A stretch of DNA of 64,000 nucleotides from Porogramme epimiltina (Eukaryota > Basidiomycota > Agaricomycetes > Polyporales > Polyporaceae). The first letter of the stretch is position 1. Every line of letters starts with the position of its first letter. The notes under the pieces were generated by a model, which did not search any database, had not been told where the DNA came from, and was given only the letters and a program-made list of their open reading frames with translations. The position numbers were made by a program, and so were the translations under genes. The stretch spans positions 94,989 through 158,988 of the forward strand of contig FTLJ01000102.1 in assembly GCA_900155495.1 (NCBI GenBank). The letters run 5' to 3'. Of the stretch, positions 22,551 to 34,068 are shown one piece after another.

Positions 22551-23448
22551 CTATGAGGATGCCCGTGGCCCATTCCCTGCCCCCGAAAACTTCTTCACGA
22601 CATTCAGGATGTCCGCACGCGATTGAAGTACGGTGTCCTTCTTCCGCGATAGCACAAGCTCCCCTAGCCCGACGGGCCCGAGTTTCTGGACGTCGGTGGT
22701 GTCAAACCGGCGGGGAAGGAACCGCGAATAGTCGCCTGCCTTCTCCAAAAGGAGCTGGGTAACCTTTCGCGACTTGTTGACTGCCGGCGCGGGAAGTTCT
22801 GAGGTCGTGTCAAGGTAGTCGATGCTGCCGAGGTCGATCTCTTCCATGGAGAGAGGTTTGGGAACGCTTGGCGTTCGGGCTTTCTGCGATTCCCTGGCTT
22901 CTAGTGTCTGCACCTTCTGCGGCGCTGCGCCCTCCGCTTGGCGAGGTTTCGACGGCTCCTCGCGACGGGCCTGCTTGGGAGAGCGTTGGGCAGACTCTCC
23001 TTGTACGCGGGATGCCTGCTGTCCATCTCGACGTCCACGGAATTCGCCATTGCGTTCACGTGGTGGGCCGTTGAATCGCCTGGCTTGGCCGTTTGCATCA
23101 CGAGGGCCGCGATTATTTTGACGAGACTGAACATTGCCTTCGCGAGGCGCACCGTCGTTTTGCTGGCGGTCGCGTCGGAAGCCGCCACGGTTTTGGCCCT
23201 TTCGCGCTTCGGTAGACGTCAGTTTAAAGGAGCACGCACAAAATAGGGGGCGACTCACTGATGTTAATGTCGCCCAGGTTCTCCGCAAGCGGAATTGCTC
23301 TCTTTTTTGGAGAAGGGACGTCGGGGGAAGGCTGCGCGACGTTGGAGTTGAAGCGGGTGGATAGGGGGAGTGCCCATAGACATTGTGAGCCACGCCTAGA
23401 CGCGAATGCCGACGCTGACGGCAGCGACGAAGAGAGACGAGGGAGCAT
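22551..23448 (-). CDS. Basic mitochondrial protein of unknown function
   Basis: Two exons (23448-23259 and 23206-22551) join through a 52-bp intron with a CTGAC branch-like site and give 281 residues. The start MLPRLSSSLPSASAFASRRG is a clear mitochondrial presequence. The middle is a long low-complexity segment rich in Arg, Gln, Asn and Gly (for example NRGGFRRDRQQNDGAPREGN), as in RNA-binding proteins. The C-terminal 90 residues look globular and conserved (SMEEIDLGSIDYLDTTSELP; YSRFLPRRFDTTDVQKLG; LGELVLSRKKDTVLQSRADI). I do not recognise the family. RNA or ribosome association inside mitochondria is an inference from presequence and composition only. It is divergent from PFA4, with about 210 bp between the two starts. 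Confidence 0.75.
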
Positions 23449-23656
23449 GGTGAGGACACGCCAAGGAGGAGAGGACAAGTCCGTGTGCTGGAGTCCACCG
23501 GTAGAGGGCGCGTCAGACGCCCAACTGGCGACCCAAGCCGACGGCCCGGATGTAGACGTCACAGTCTACCTCCCAGGACGAATGGGCTGTACAGGCTGAC
23601 TATTCTACTTTCTCTTTATCCTCATCTCTGCTACTGCTCTTGACCTGCTTCGTAGA

Positions 23657-25687
23657 ATGGGTCGCCTTACAGGACGGCTCTTCGTGGGCTTCACAACTTG
23701 TCTCATAGGATTTATCGCCTATTCGTCACAGATATTCGTCATCTGGCCATGGTATGGCCGGGAGCTCTCTGTCGAGTTGTTGGAGCTACTACTCCCATTC
23801 AAGTACGGCTATTTGACCGCGCATTGACGACCGTGACTTACTCCGATGGTTCAGCATATTGGTGGGAATGCTGTTGTGGAATTACCGGCTGTGCGTAATA
23901 ACGGAGCCAGGCCGAGTGCCACCTTCATGGGTACGTCCGTCGTCGTGACACTATTGCGTCTGCAGCGGGAAGTAATGGATTGGCACATATCAGCAACCAG
24001 ACGTTAACGACTCGGACGGCTATGAAGTCAAAAAACTCACGAGGGGGCCACGCTACTGCCGTTCATGCGAGAACTTCAAACCTCCCCGGGCCCACCATTG
24101 TAGGCAATGTAAACGGTACGTACCATGGCTCACATAAAATGTTCCCAATGCTAAGACACAGCCATTAGCTGTGTGTTGCGTATGGGTATGTGTCGTCTCT
24201 GCTGTCATACCGTTTATACCGAACCCGTCACTTGTAGATCACCACTGTCCATGGGTGGACAATTGTGTCGGACATTTCAACTACGGCCACTTCGTTCGGT
24301 TCCTCTTCTACGTCGATCTTGCGTGCACGTATCATGTTACCATGATGACCAAGCGTGTCATGAGCAGTACGACATTCTGGGTACGTCGTCTTTTCATACA
24401 TGGCCCTTCCCATCTTACCTTAGTCACAGGACGAACCGAGTGGGAAAGAACTCATATTCATCATTTTAAACTATGCCACTTGCATCCCGGTACTACTTGC
24501 TGTTGGGATCTTCAGGTATCTCCCACCTAGGCTATCCTTCTACGACGCACCCTCTTACGCCCAGCATAGCCTGTACCAATTCTATTCGCTCATTACCAAC
24601 ACTACAACTATTGAGGGATGGGAGAAGGACAAGGTTGCTACCCTTGTGCGGCGAGGAAGGATACACGAAGTTCGTAGCTCACTCATCGCTCTGACTAACT
24701 CACTTACTCCACTAAATCAGATTAAATTTCCTTACGTGAGTCGCACGTACCACTCTCCCTCCACAGTCTTCTCACCATTCCACAGCATCTTGGTTTACGG
24801 AAAAATATAGAATCCGTACTCGGCCCTAGCTCTCTCCTATGGTGTTGGCCTACTGTGGCGCCTGGAAACGGATTGAAGTATCCCCTCGCCGACGGAGATG
24901 GTAAGTGGGTCGAGTTCACGATGACACGGCGGCAAGGAGACGTGGACGAGGCGTATGGCGTCGATGGTGACTACCTACCTGAACCATGACGCAACGTGAC
25001 TGCGATGAGCACGGGATGGTATGGATATGCAACCCTGTGCTGGAGGAAGACCGTACGATGTAAGCCCGCTCAACAGATCTTTGTCGCCCACGTTTTTATG
25101 GCCTCCTAGTTCGCGTCTATCACTCCTTTTGGTTGAGATTTATGCGTGGGGGCGGATCGCTGACCTCATGAATAGGCACGACGATCGGGGAGTGGCCTCC
25201 AAGAGATCCCGAGGCGTTTATATACCCCGAAGAACCCCTCAATCACAAGTTTGAGCTTCCCGAGTCTCCTTGGACCTATGAAAACGGCTCCGTTAACCCC
25301 GACCTACAACCCACTCGGACTCGTCGCCGTAAGAACGCGGCGACCGAAGGCGCGATATCCGCCGTCCCACCGTACCACCCCGACTACTTCAACCAGGATG
25401 GTCCATCCACGTATCCAGTCGACTCTGAGTCGGAAGACGATGACGACGGCCGGTATGGGCAGAACGGTCGCCCGCGGGAGTTCGTCAGGCGGGGTTCAGA
25501 GGGATACGAGGTGAAGCCCATCGACAGAGAGGGCTTGTTGCGGCAATACATAGAGGACCGGACCGCACGACCTGGAAGATACCACTTGTACGCTCCGGAT
25601 CCGCCTAGCGACCCGGACAGCGGTGCGGAGGACGAGCAGGTCCCTCTGGCGGAGAAGATGGAGATGTGGCGGACGTCGAGCCCATAG
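23657..25687 (+). CDS. PFA4: DHHC palmitoyltransferase Pfa4
   Basis: Pfa4 is an ER-membrane S-acyltransferase; in yeast it palmitoylates chitin synthase Chs3. The protein starts [20 protein letters not shown] (first membrane segment) and continues with [20 protein letters not shown]. The Cys-rich domain reads [40 protein letters not shown], then [17 protein letters not shown]. Later blocks are [59 protein letters not shown] and a Ser/Asp-rich C-terminal tail ending at 25687. A 17-nt exon (24169-24185) encodes most of CVLRM, and the Asp codon of DHHC is split by the next intron. Exon borders between 24360 and 25180 are approximate. Confidence 0.9.
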
Positions 25688-25881
25688 CCCTAAGGGTTTT
25701 ATCGCGGGCAGACGGACTATTTGTTGTATGGACTTCTGGGACTATCTTTGCACATTGCTATGTTAATATAGACAATCACATTATTAATGTACACGACCTA
25801 CAAGAAACTATGACAGCAGAGGGAGAACAATTCGACGAGGGAGAAGCGCAATCCAAGAGTCCACAGACAAGAACCAAGCAA

Positions 25882-28320
25882 TCAAAATGCCACTCTATCC
25901 AGGTGGACCCTCCACACCATCCCGCCCCTCTCCCCCACCTCTAACACGCTCAAGCCAACACCCACAGGCACCTCCCATGTCCCACCATCCTGGCTCGTCA
26001 TAAGCGCGCCATTAAGTTTAACCTGCACCTCCCCGCGCGGCACGTCCGCCGCCACCTTACCCTTGCTCCTCGTCTTCACCGTCGCCACCGCCTTCCCCTT
26101 CGAGCCCTTGGCGCCCCTCTTGTGCGAACGCCCACTTCTGCGCTTCGAAGGCGAGCTCACCACCGGCTTCTCCTCCTCTTCCTCCTCTTCCTCTTCCTCC
26201 TCCTGCCTCTTCACTGCAGCCTCGTCTCCGCTGCTCTCACCGTCGCCGTCGCCCGCCGCGCCGTCGGACACGAACGCGACGTCCGAGACGACGAGGAAGG
26301 CCTCAGGCCCCGTGAGGCGGAGCGCCCACGTGCGCACGCCGTCCGCGCGGTCGAGCACGAGCCGCCGGTAGAGCGGGAGCGTCGTGAGCACCGCGTGCTT
26401 GAGCGGGTGCGCGAAGTGGCCCGAGGGCGACAGCGGCGGCGTCGGCGCGCGCGCGGACGCAGACGCGGGCGCCGGCGAGGCGGGCACGGTGGGCGCAGCG
26501 GGCGCGTGTGTGGCCGCCGCCACGGCCTTCTTGGGAGCTGGGGCGAGCGGTGGCGCTGCGGGTGCGTGGGACGAGGCGCCGTTCGTTGCCGTCACGGTCG
26601 GAGGGCGAGGCGCGACGGCGGCGGGTAGTTGGGCCGGCGTGTGTGGGAGCTTCTGTGCCTGTGACGGAACGGCTGGCGGGGGTGCCGGGGCAATTGTAGG
26701 TTGCCGTGTGGGTTTGGACGCGGGCGGCGCTTGGGAGGAAGTCGCCGGAGTCGGGGTGGGTGCGAGTGGAGCAGCCGGGGTGACGGCAGCAGCCTTGACG
26801 GCGTTTGCTGAACGAGGAGATGGGCCTGCTGGCGTTGCAGTGACAGCCTTCTTCGGGGCAGACGCCCTAGACGAGGACGGGATGGTGATAGAATTGGATG
26901 ACGGTAGAGTTAGGATGGGTGCAACTGTTGGTTGCGCAGGGGCTGGTAGGTGTGGGACTCTCAGCTTGATCTTGGTAGGATGCTCCCCGGCGTTGGCGTA
27001 TGCGGGGATGGAGAAAGGGTCCGGCAGATCGGACATGAGTTTCCTGAAATAATCCTGTGCATTGTGCGAAACAACTTCGTGTGTGCTGGCGGCCAGTGTA
27101 AGAGATGGACGCACCCTCAGGGCCACTGCATCCTCCCAGATCTGTGTATGCTCCTGGTTAAACTCCAGAGCGTTGGAGAAGACCAGCTCCACATCGTTCG
27201 CAAAGTCGGTCGGTTTTGGATACTCCTTCCGTTTCAACTTTTTCTGTGGAGGGGAATGAGAACGGAGGCCAGGTCGTTAGAGCTACGGGGGTACAAACGA
27301 AGATGTTTTCTAGGCACTGCGGTCTCTTGATTAGGGTGTAATACATGGGCCACATCTTGCGATTGGGTAACTCCATGAACTCCACGGAGAGCACTCGACC
27401 CCTAAGGAGTACAGGGTCAGATTCTGGTTCGGACGGAGCAACGTACTAGACTCATACGTGTCATCTGTCTTGTCAACTAGTTTCTGTAACCTGGTCTTCA
27501 GAAGGCGATATACAGTCGGCCCTTTCTTCTTCTTCTCGTCGTCGTCCGAGCCATCACCGTCGTCGTCATCGTTCCCAGTGAGCCTGTTCAGCTCCTTGGA
27601 GGCCAGTTTCTATTGAGCCGCACGGGGAAAGGGGGAGAAGGCGTTACATCCGCGACGAGAGAGAACGCAGACAGGACGACTCACATGCAGGAACTTAGCG
27701 TCCTTCCAGATCTGACTCTCCTTCATGTTGTATCGTTTCGCATTGCGGAAACACGTGTCGAAGTCCTGCCGGAGGTCCTCGAGCGACGGGTACTCCCGCC
27801 GCTCGAGCTTCGACTTGATGTCGTCGAGGGCGACGGGCCGCTTGATCAGGGCGTAGTAGTCGGGGTACTGCCGCTTCGAGGGCAGCCGCATGAACTGGAA
27901 CGACGCGATCTGCCCGCTGCTTTCGCGGCGCACGGGGGCGAGCGGGCGACGAGCGGCGCAGGCGGGGCAGCAGCCATCGCGGCAGGGGGCGGCGGGCGGT
28001 AAGTAGGAAGGCGGTTAGGGCGCAAAGGTCGAGTGAGAACCGGACGGCCAGAAAGGCACGCACTCCTTGTTGACCGCGTCCCGCAACGCGCACCACACCT
28101 GCATCCCCTTCTCCTTCACCTCCGCCGGGTCCTCCCCGCCCTCGCCCTCGGCCCCCGCGCCCTCCCCGCCTGCGTCGCCGCCGCCCGCGTCCCCGCTCTT
28201 GCCGTCCGGGCTCGCGCCCAGGGTGCCCCCCGCCGCGGGGGCCTCCTTCCGCCGTTTGGCGCGCGGGGCGTCGACGTCCACCCCGGCCGCGGCGAAGCTC
28301 CTGATCTCCCTCTTCGACAT
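25882..28320 (-). CDS. Rsc4-like tandem bromodomain protein
   Basis: Rsc4 is a subunit of the RSC chromatin remodeller; its bromodomains bind acetyl-lysine on histone H3. The N-terminus (MSKREIRSFAAAGVDVDAPR) has a basic KRRK patch and a Gly/Ala/Glu-rich stretch. Bromodomain 1 reads FQFMRLPSKRQYPDYYALIK, then SLEDLRQDFDTCFRNAKRYN (the Asn that reads acetyl-lysine). A short linker with acidic and KKKK runs follows. Bromodomain 2 reads FMELPNRKMWPMYYTLIKRP, then KKLKRKEYPKPTDFANDVEL and FSNALEFNQEHTQIWEDA. After it come a Pro/Ala/Thr-rich spacer and a C-terminal domain (PLKHAVLTTLPLYRRLVLDR; VQVKLNGALMTSQDGGTWEV) that resembles the Rsc4 C-terminal part. About six exons. The tandem arrangement fits Rsc4 better than Rsc1/2, which also carry a BAH domain not seen here. 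Confidence 0.88.
26169..26204. repeat. Purine/pyrimidine-asymmetric triplet repeat in the Rsc4-like gene
   Basis: The plus strand is a run of CTC/CTT triplets; the coding (minus) strand encodes a run of about 11-12 consecutive Glu residues. It is in frame and part of the linker before the C-terminal domain. Confidence 0.85.
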
Positions 28321-28764
28321 CTTCCGAGGCCTTCAAAAACCGGGGGAGTTCGGCTGTGCAGGGGGCGGTGTATGGGCGTAAGGTTTCCGCTCGATGGCTT
28401 GCCTGGCTCCGTGGCTGCTCGTTCCCTCTCCGGCCGCCCCGCCGCTGCCAACCGCCCGATCCAGTAAACATCCCACGTGACTGACGCGTCGCGGCGCTCC
28501 GTTGGGCGCCCCCTCTCCCATCCCTCCCACACCCCCTTTGGCGCGCGTCGCTGGGGCAAACATACTTTCTTCGAGGGCCGAGTCGCAGGCTCGTAGCAGC
28601 CAAGCTTCCTCCAGGGGAAGAGCCCTCGGTAGCTTATAATACATTAAACCTTTCAATTGAGGGCAATGTCCGAACGCGCCGTAGCGATTAAGTAACTAGT
28701 TACTACGCCCATCGTACACGACAGCTCCCTAGCCTTATAGTCGTCCTTATGCTACATTACTACG
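28321..28764. other. Intergenic region between Rsc4-like and P450 genes
   Basis: It contains the promoter of the Rsc4-like gene (minus) and, near 28620-28764, a more AT-rich stretch that is the 3' flank of the neighbouring P450 gene region boundary. I see no gene. Confidence 0.4.
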
Positions 28765-31067
28765 CTACACGGCACACGTGTCCCGCCGCCGCGTGACGAG
28801 CACCGGCAGCACGGGCCTCGTCAGGATAAAGTAGTCGCGCATCCCGCCCTCGTACGCCGCGGCGTCGAAGCCGGGCGCGAGCGCGAGCTCGAGCCGCCGC
28901 ACGAGCGCGCAGACGACCATGCGCAGCTCGAGCAGCGCGAGGCGCTTCCCCGCGCAGTTGGCGGGCCCGAACGAGAACGGGACGAACGCGGCGGCGTCGT
29001 GCACGAGCTTCGCGCCGCCGCTCCCCACCGGCTGCTGCGCTGCGCCAGTGCCAGTGCCAGCGCCAGCGCCCCCGTCCGACGAGGCGGCGGCGGCGGCGTA
29101 GAGCCAGCGCTCGGGCCAGAAGCCGTCTGGGAGCGGGGAGAAGTTGCGCGGGTCGCGGTGGATGCTGTACGTGTGCACCGTCGCGACGGTGCCCTCTGGG
29201 AGGTAGCAGCTGGGGGGGGAGGGACGGGGAGGGCGCGCGTCAGCGTCATCTGCACCCTCGGCGACAGCGAAGAGTGGGGTGGGCGCGCGCGTGTGCGCGC
29301 GTCTGGGAAGGCCTGCTCACCTGCCGTCGACAATCCGCCCGCCGCCGCCCCTCGGCACCACGCGCTGGCTTCCGTCGATGATGGGTGGGAAGAGGCGCAT
29401 GGCTTCGTTTCTGGATATGGGTGAGAAGGCGCGCCGTATGAATGTGGCCCGGGAAAACATACATGACCGCATTCAAGTACGGCATGTCCGCATGATGCGC
29501 TGCGTTGCAGGCGTCTTCTTCCGGGGGGTAGTACCGGTCGACCTCGGAGCGCAGGCGGGCGTACGTGTCCGGGTGCGTGAGCAGGCAGTAGAAAACGCTC
29601 GAGAGCACGCTCGAGGTCGTGTCTGCGCCCGCCACGATGGACAGCGTGCCGTCTGCAATCACTTCTGCGAGCGGTGGCGTCGGCTCCGCGCCGTCCTCGC
29701 TGTTCTGGAGAGACGCTCAATCGATGCGGATTTGGCGAATAAAGTAGCGGTGGAAACCTTACCAAATAATAGAATAGGTCCTTGCGGCTCGTGCTGCCCA
29801 GCCGTACGCGCTCCTGCGCACGCTCCGTACAGTACGCGCGCATCTCTTTCATTTTCGCACCGAGGACGGGAATTGAACGGATATAATCCGCGAGCCATGG
29901 AAGGTGGCCAAACGTGTCCGAGTTCCTGATAACCCTATTATCGGTCATGGCCCTCGCCGGAGAGAGCCGAAGGGACTTACACAAGGCCGACTTCAAGTAA
30001 GGGCCACACACTACCCTCGTCGCCGTTCAGCATCATCTCGGAACCACCGCCGAAGCTTGATATTTCGAGGCGTGCAGGTTAGTAGGCAGGCTTCCCTTAC
30101 GAGGCCGCGGTACTCACGCCATATCGGACATCAGGTCGTAGCTGTCATCTCCGTTCTCAGCATGCGGAAGTCATGTATGCGCATAAATGAACGAAGTACG
30201 TACGTGAACCAACTGAACCACTGGGCCAGATTAACGGGGCGGTTCTGCTCCGCGATCTCGTTCACGAGCTGGTGCGTCCGGTGCGACACGAACGGCTCGA
30301 ACTCCTTCACACTTGCGACGCTGAGCGCACGGTTCCATGGCTTCCGCCGGCGCAGGTGCTCCTTGGGGTCCTTGATGGCGATAAGCGGCGAGACGGTCTG
30401 CGTAGCCACTCTTCCGTCCCATTCTGGCACATGAAGGCGGTTAGTCCGCTAGATGGTTCGGATGAGGCGTTGTGAAGAGGTACGCACGGGGACCCTTGTG
30501 CAGCCCTGATGTGCCCATGAGAGGCTGGATGGCGGCGGGGCTGTTGATAGAAACCTCGTTCGGGCCTGCTTACCGGCGGTAAATGACCATTGCAAATTGT
30601 GGAAGGTGGAGGCGAGGACACGCACCGACTCGAACAATGTCGCCGTAACGGCGATGGAGGTCTTGGGTGTACACATGGCGCTTGCCGCCTCGAGAGATCC
30701 AGGCCATGGAGAGCTTGGACAGCCGGAGCATAATGGGGCCTGGGTAACGTGAAAGGGGGTGCCATGGAGAAAGGCGATAGACGGCGACCGAAAAAAGCAG
30801 GGTGCTCCAATATTCGAAGAACGTTAACGTGAAGGCCCTCGTGACTGACGAATGGCCGAGGGAGAGCAGACTGAGCACGGCGGGCACGCCCACTAGGAGT
30901 AGCGCATGGATTCCTGTCATTTGAGGTTCATATCGGTTAAAGATGACGTGCACCAGCTTCTCAAGTTCAGTATGTCTCATTGAAGAATGGAGGCGGGGCC
31001 GACTCACCAGCGCAGATGCAACGGCTGCATACAGTCCGTGAGGGGTGGTGAGCTCTGAGAGGAGCAT
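28765..31067 (-). CDS. Cytochrome P450 monooxygenase
   Basis: P450s are ER-anchored heme monooxygenases. The start MLLSELTTPHGLYAAVASAL is followed by membrane segments (IHALLLVGVPAVLSLLSLGH and a second one with LTFFEYWSTLLFSVAVY) and the Pro-rich hinge YRLSPWHPLSRYPGP. Conserved P450 elements then follow in order: YTQDLHRRYGDIVRVG, the C-helix region KDPKEHLRRRKPWNRA, the I-helix SIVAGADTTSSVLSSVFYCL, the ExxR motif NEAMRLFPP, HTYSIHRDPRNFSPLPDGFW with PERW, and the heme loop FVPFSFGPANCAGKRLALLE with the Cys ligand. An Ala/Gly/Ser/Thr-rich insertion of about 30 residues sits between PERW and the heme loop. About eight or nine exons. The TTG upstream of this ATG is not used. The loop type is common in Agaricomycete CYP families; the substrate is unknown. 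Confidence 0.93.
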
Positions 31068-32383
31068 TGGAGAGGCGGCAGCCAAGTTGAGTCACCGGGC
31101 CATCCGGGGCCCAGGGGTACTCTTATACTAACCGCTCCCATCTGGCACCCACAACCGGCGGATTCCTAGGTCGCCCATCTGACACGCGCGCGCCGGATGG
31201 AGGGGACGCTCGACCGAGGGATACACGTCTTAGCCCCATCGCACGCGTGCGCGAATGACATTGTTGCCTGCCGATGTGATCTTCGAGAGCCATAAGGCGC
31301 GTGAGGGTAGCCGCATTGGGGGGTGGAGTGCTATCAGATGCTCACCAATTCAGGCCCACCAAGGACGAGCGCGATGGGCCCGCGGACGAGAACCGGGCGT
31401 GCCTGCGCCTCTCGCACTTTAGGCGGGGTGGCACGCGCAGCTGTTCTGCGCGCCAGAAGGCGTGGGCGGACGTGAAAGGGATAGCGCGGATGGGGCCGCG
31501 CACCAGTGTCGTCGCTCCATCAGCGAGGCTCGGGCAGCGGCAAGGGAGCGGTAGGAGAGAAGAGGGCGCGCGGTGGAGCAGTGTCATCCCGGCGCCGTGG
31601 GCCCGGCAAGAGAGGTGGTAGCCTGGCGCGGGCGGACATAGGCCCCCAGGGGAGGCCGGAATGACTCCGCTACCGAAAATTGCCGGTGTGAAGGCCCTGA
31701 GAGATCAGAGGGATTGGGTGCTGGGGAGGGGAGGAGGCGCGCGGAAGAACACCGACCTCCTGACCGAAGCGTTGTTAATGACCGGGCTGTCGGACGGGAG
31801 GGGCTTCGGTTACCAACCCCAGCGAACGCCCATCCTCTGTGTGCGCGCGCGGGGCCCCACTTACTCGAACGGAGCGGTCGACGAGTGTGTGTGTGCGTGC
31901 GCGGTGTGTCTTATTCCCATCCAGCACAACGCTCGCCCATCCGATAACACGAATAGCCCGGGGGGGCTTCGCACGGGCGGTCCACAGCTCGGTCCGCGGG
32001 GCTCCTCGAGCAGTCGTCGGCGCCAAGGGTGGCGCAGTGCGTCGACGCGTCAAGGCCGGCTGAGAGGGCGCAGGGCCGTGGCCCGTTGCGCGCGGCTGCA
32101 GAGGACGTGGGCGGCGGGAGAAGGCAGTTAATTCGCCGGCCGAGACGCCCTGCCATGACGTCCCGTCGTCCGTTCGATCCGATCGCCTCCCCGCACTGCG
32201 CTCCCAGACGCCCGGCCCCTCGAGGCAGGGCCGCGCGCCAGCCGCCAGCGCGTGCACCGCACTACACTCGATCGGGCGACATTTCATTAACGCCCTCGCG
32301 TGCTGCAGCAACACCTGCAGCGCGAGGCCACCGACGCCGGCGGGGGAGGGCTGCCTCTGCTCCAGCCTCCCGCCTGCACGACG
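31068..32383. other. Long GC-rich intergenic region
   Basis: It is the divergent promoter region between the P450 gene (minus) and the BTB gene (plus). A TATA-like TTATACTA lies near 31114. Open frames such as 31661-32131 (plus) and 31775-32314 (minus) overlap each other, lack motifs and have random Arg/Ala/Pro composition. I see no supported gene. Confidence 0.4.
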
Positions 32384-33750
32384 ATGGGCTCGCTAGCGGA
32401 CAGCGCAAGGTGCGTCGCCCCCGCCGCCCCCGCAGGCGTGCCCAACTGACCCCACGCGTGGGCCGGGCTCCCGTTTGAAGCAGCGCCGTATCCCCGTCCT
32501 CCGCCGAGGGCCCGCCCAAGCGCCACGACCACCTCTACTTGGACGACGAACCGGGCACCGTCGTCTTCCTCGTACGCGCACACCCATGTCCGCCCGCGCG
32601 GCGCCCCGCAGATGACTGAAGCTCCGCCCCGCCCGCGCCCCCTCCCCGCGCGTGTGCGGCCCTCCAGGTCCAGCGCACCCTCTTCAGAGTGCACCCCTAC
32701 TTCCTCAAGCGGCACTCCCCCATATTCGCGGGCATGTTCGGGCTGCCCAGCCCTGGCCCCGCAGGCACCCCAGGGGCGGGCCCTAGGGACGTCCGAGAGG
32801 GCCAGTCGGACGAGCGGCCCATAGTCCTCCCCGCCACCGTTGAGGCCGTCGACTTTGCGCGCCTCCTTGCGCTTGTCTACCCGAGGTGAGCCTCATGTCC
32901 GTCGTCGGCACCGACCTTGGGGGCGAGTACTCGCACATGGCCGGGAGCTTGTCGTGAGAGCGTGAGAGCGTGTCGCGGCGGGACGACGATCCGCCGCGCA
33001 CGCTTTCTCTCCCCCCATTTGCGCCGGGGAGGGTAGGGAGGGGACGGACGCGTGCATCGCGTGGGCGGCGGCCGCGTACCGCGCCGCCGCATGCCACGAA
33101 GGTCGGCCTTCGCGGGACTAGATGTGCGGGGCGCAGGGAAGGGCGAAGCCGCAGCACGCTGTCCCCGGAGCGGGGGGCTCTCTCCCCGAGCCCGCCTTCC
33201 GCAGGCACATCGGCGGGGCGGGGCGTGCCCGCTGATCATGCGGGAAGCCCGAGCCGCACGCGGCGGGCGGGCGGGGAGGCGAGCAGACTCCGTGCGTGTG
33301 TGCAACTGTGCCGTGATGTCGATGATGGCTTGGGGAGACGGGGCCGTCCCGCGAAACGAGCCGCTGACGCAACCTTGACCTTGTTTCGCGGGTAGGGACG
33401 TGGTGCACGGGGACCTCGCCACGCTCGAGGAGTGGACGTCGGTCCTCCGCATCGCGAAGATGTACTTCTTTGACGACCATCGGGAGCTCGCGATAGCCCG
33501 CCTCGCGCAGATCGTGACCCCCGTCGACCGCATCGCTCTGGCGCGCGAATTCGACATCCCCAGCTGGCTCGAGGACGGGTTTTTTGAGCTGTGCATCCGC
33601 CCGGGGTCACTCACCCTGGAGGAAGGCGTTCGGCTCGGGCTGAAGGACGTGATCAAGATCGCGGACCTCCGCCAGCGTGCCCGATACACAAACCTCGGCT
33701 GGCACCACGACGTGATTAAGGCGACGATCCGCCAGGAGTTGCGTGCATAG
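32384..33750 (+). CDS. BTB/POZ domain protein
   Basis: Four exons (32384-32409, 32484-32571, 32668-32885, 33396-33750) give 228 residues in frame. The BTB fold is visible as HDHLYLDDEPGTVVFLVQRT, LFRVHPYFLKRHSPIFAGMF, then VLPATVEAVDFARLLALVYP. The C-terminal part (LATLEEWTSVLRIAKMYFFD; LVIARLAQIV-type helix; LAREFDIPSWLEDGFFELC) is the helical region normally found after BTB in a large Agaricomycete-specific family. BTB proteins act as dimerising adaptors, often for Cul3 ubiquitin ligases, but no partner can be inferred here. The last intron is 510 bp, unusually long for this window. The first exon rests on reading frame and splice consensus only. Confidence 0.85.
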
Positions 33751-34068
33751 TAGAGAGCGGCGGAGAAAGCGTTCAGGCAGCTAGACGACGTCCTGGGCAG
33801 AAAGCAGGCGTGGAGTTTTGTATACTATGCACTAACGTCCCCATGAGCAAGGATTGCGTAAACGAGATGGAATAAAATTACGATTGGATTACATTCGCAC
33901 AACATTTACGTCCGTCCCCTCCCACCGTCCGTCTGCGCTGCACAAACCGTCCGTCGCGGCTCCCATGTCCGGCGCAGCACATATCGTCCGTTATCGCTTG
34001 GCGGAGTGACCTGCGCGGTCACCTGGGACCCCCCCCTGCCGGCCCCTTCCGCTGCTGCCGGCCTTCTT
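33751..34068. other. Convergent intergenic region
   Basis: This is the shared 3' flank of the BTB gene (plus) and the desaturase gene (minus). AATAAAATT near 33872 is a possible poly(A) signal for the BTB gene. Nothing else is seen. Confidence 0.45.

Noticed and set aside
31661..32314. Overlapping open frames on both strands upstream of the BTB gene
   Set aside because: They overlap each other, contain only low-information Arg/Ala/Pro sequence and lie where promoters of two divergent genes are expected.
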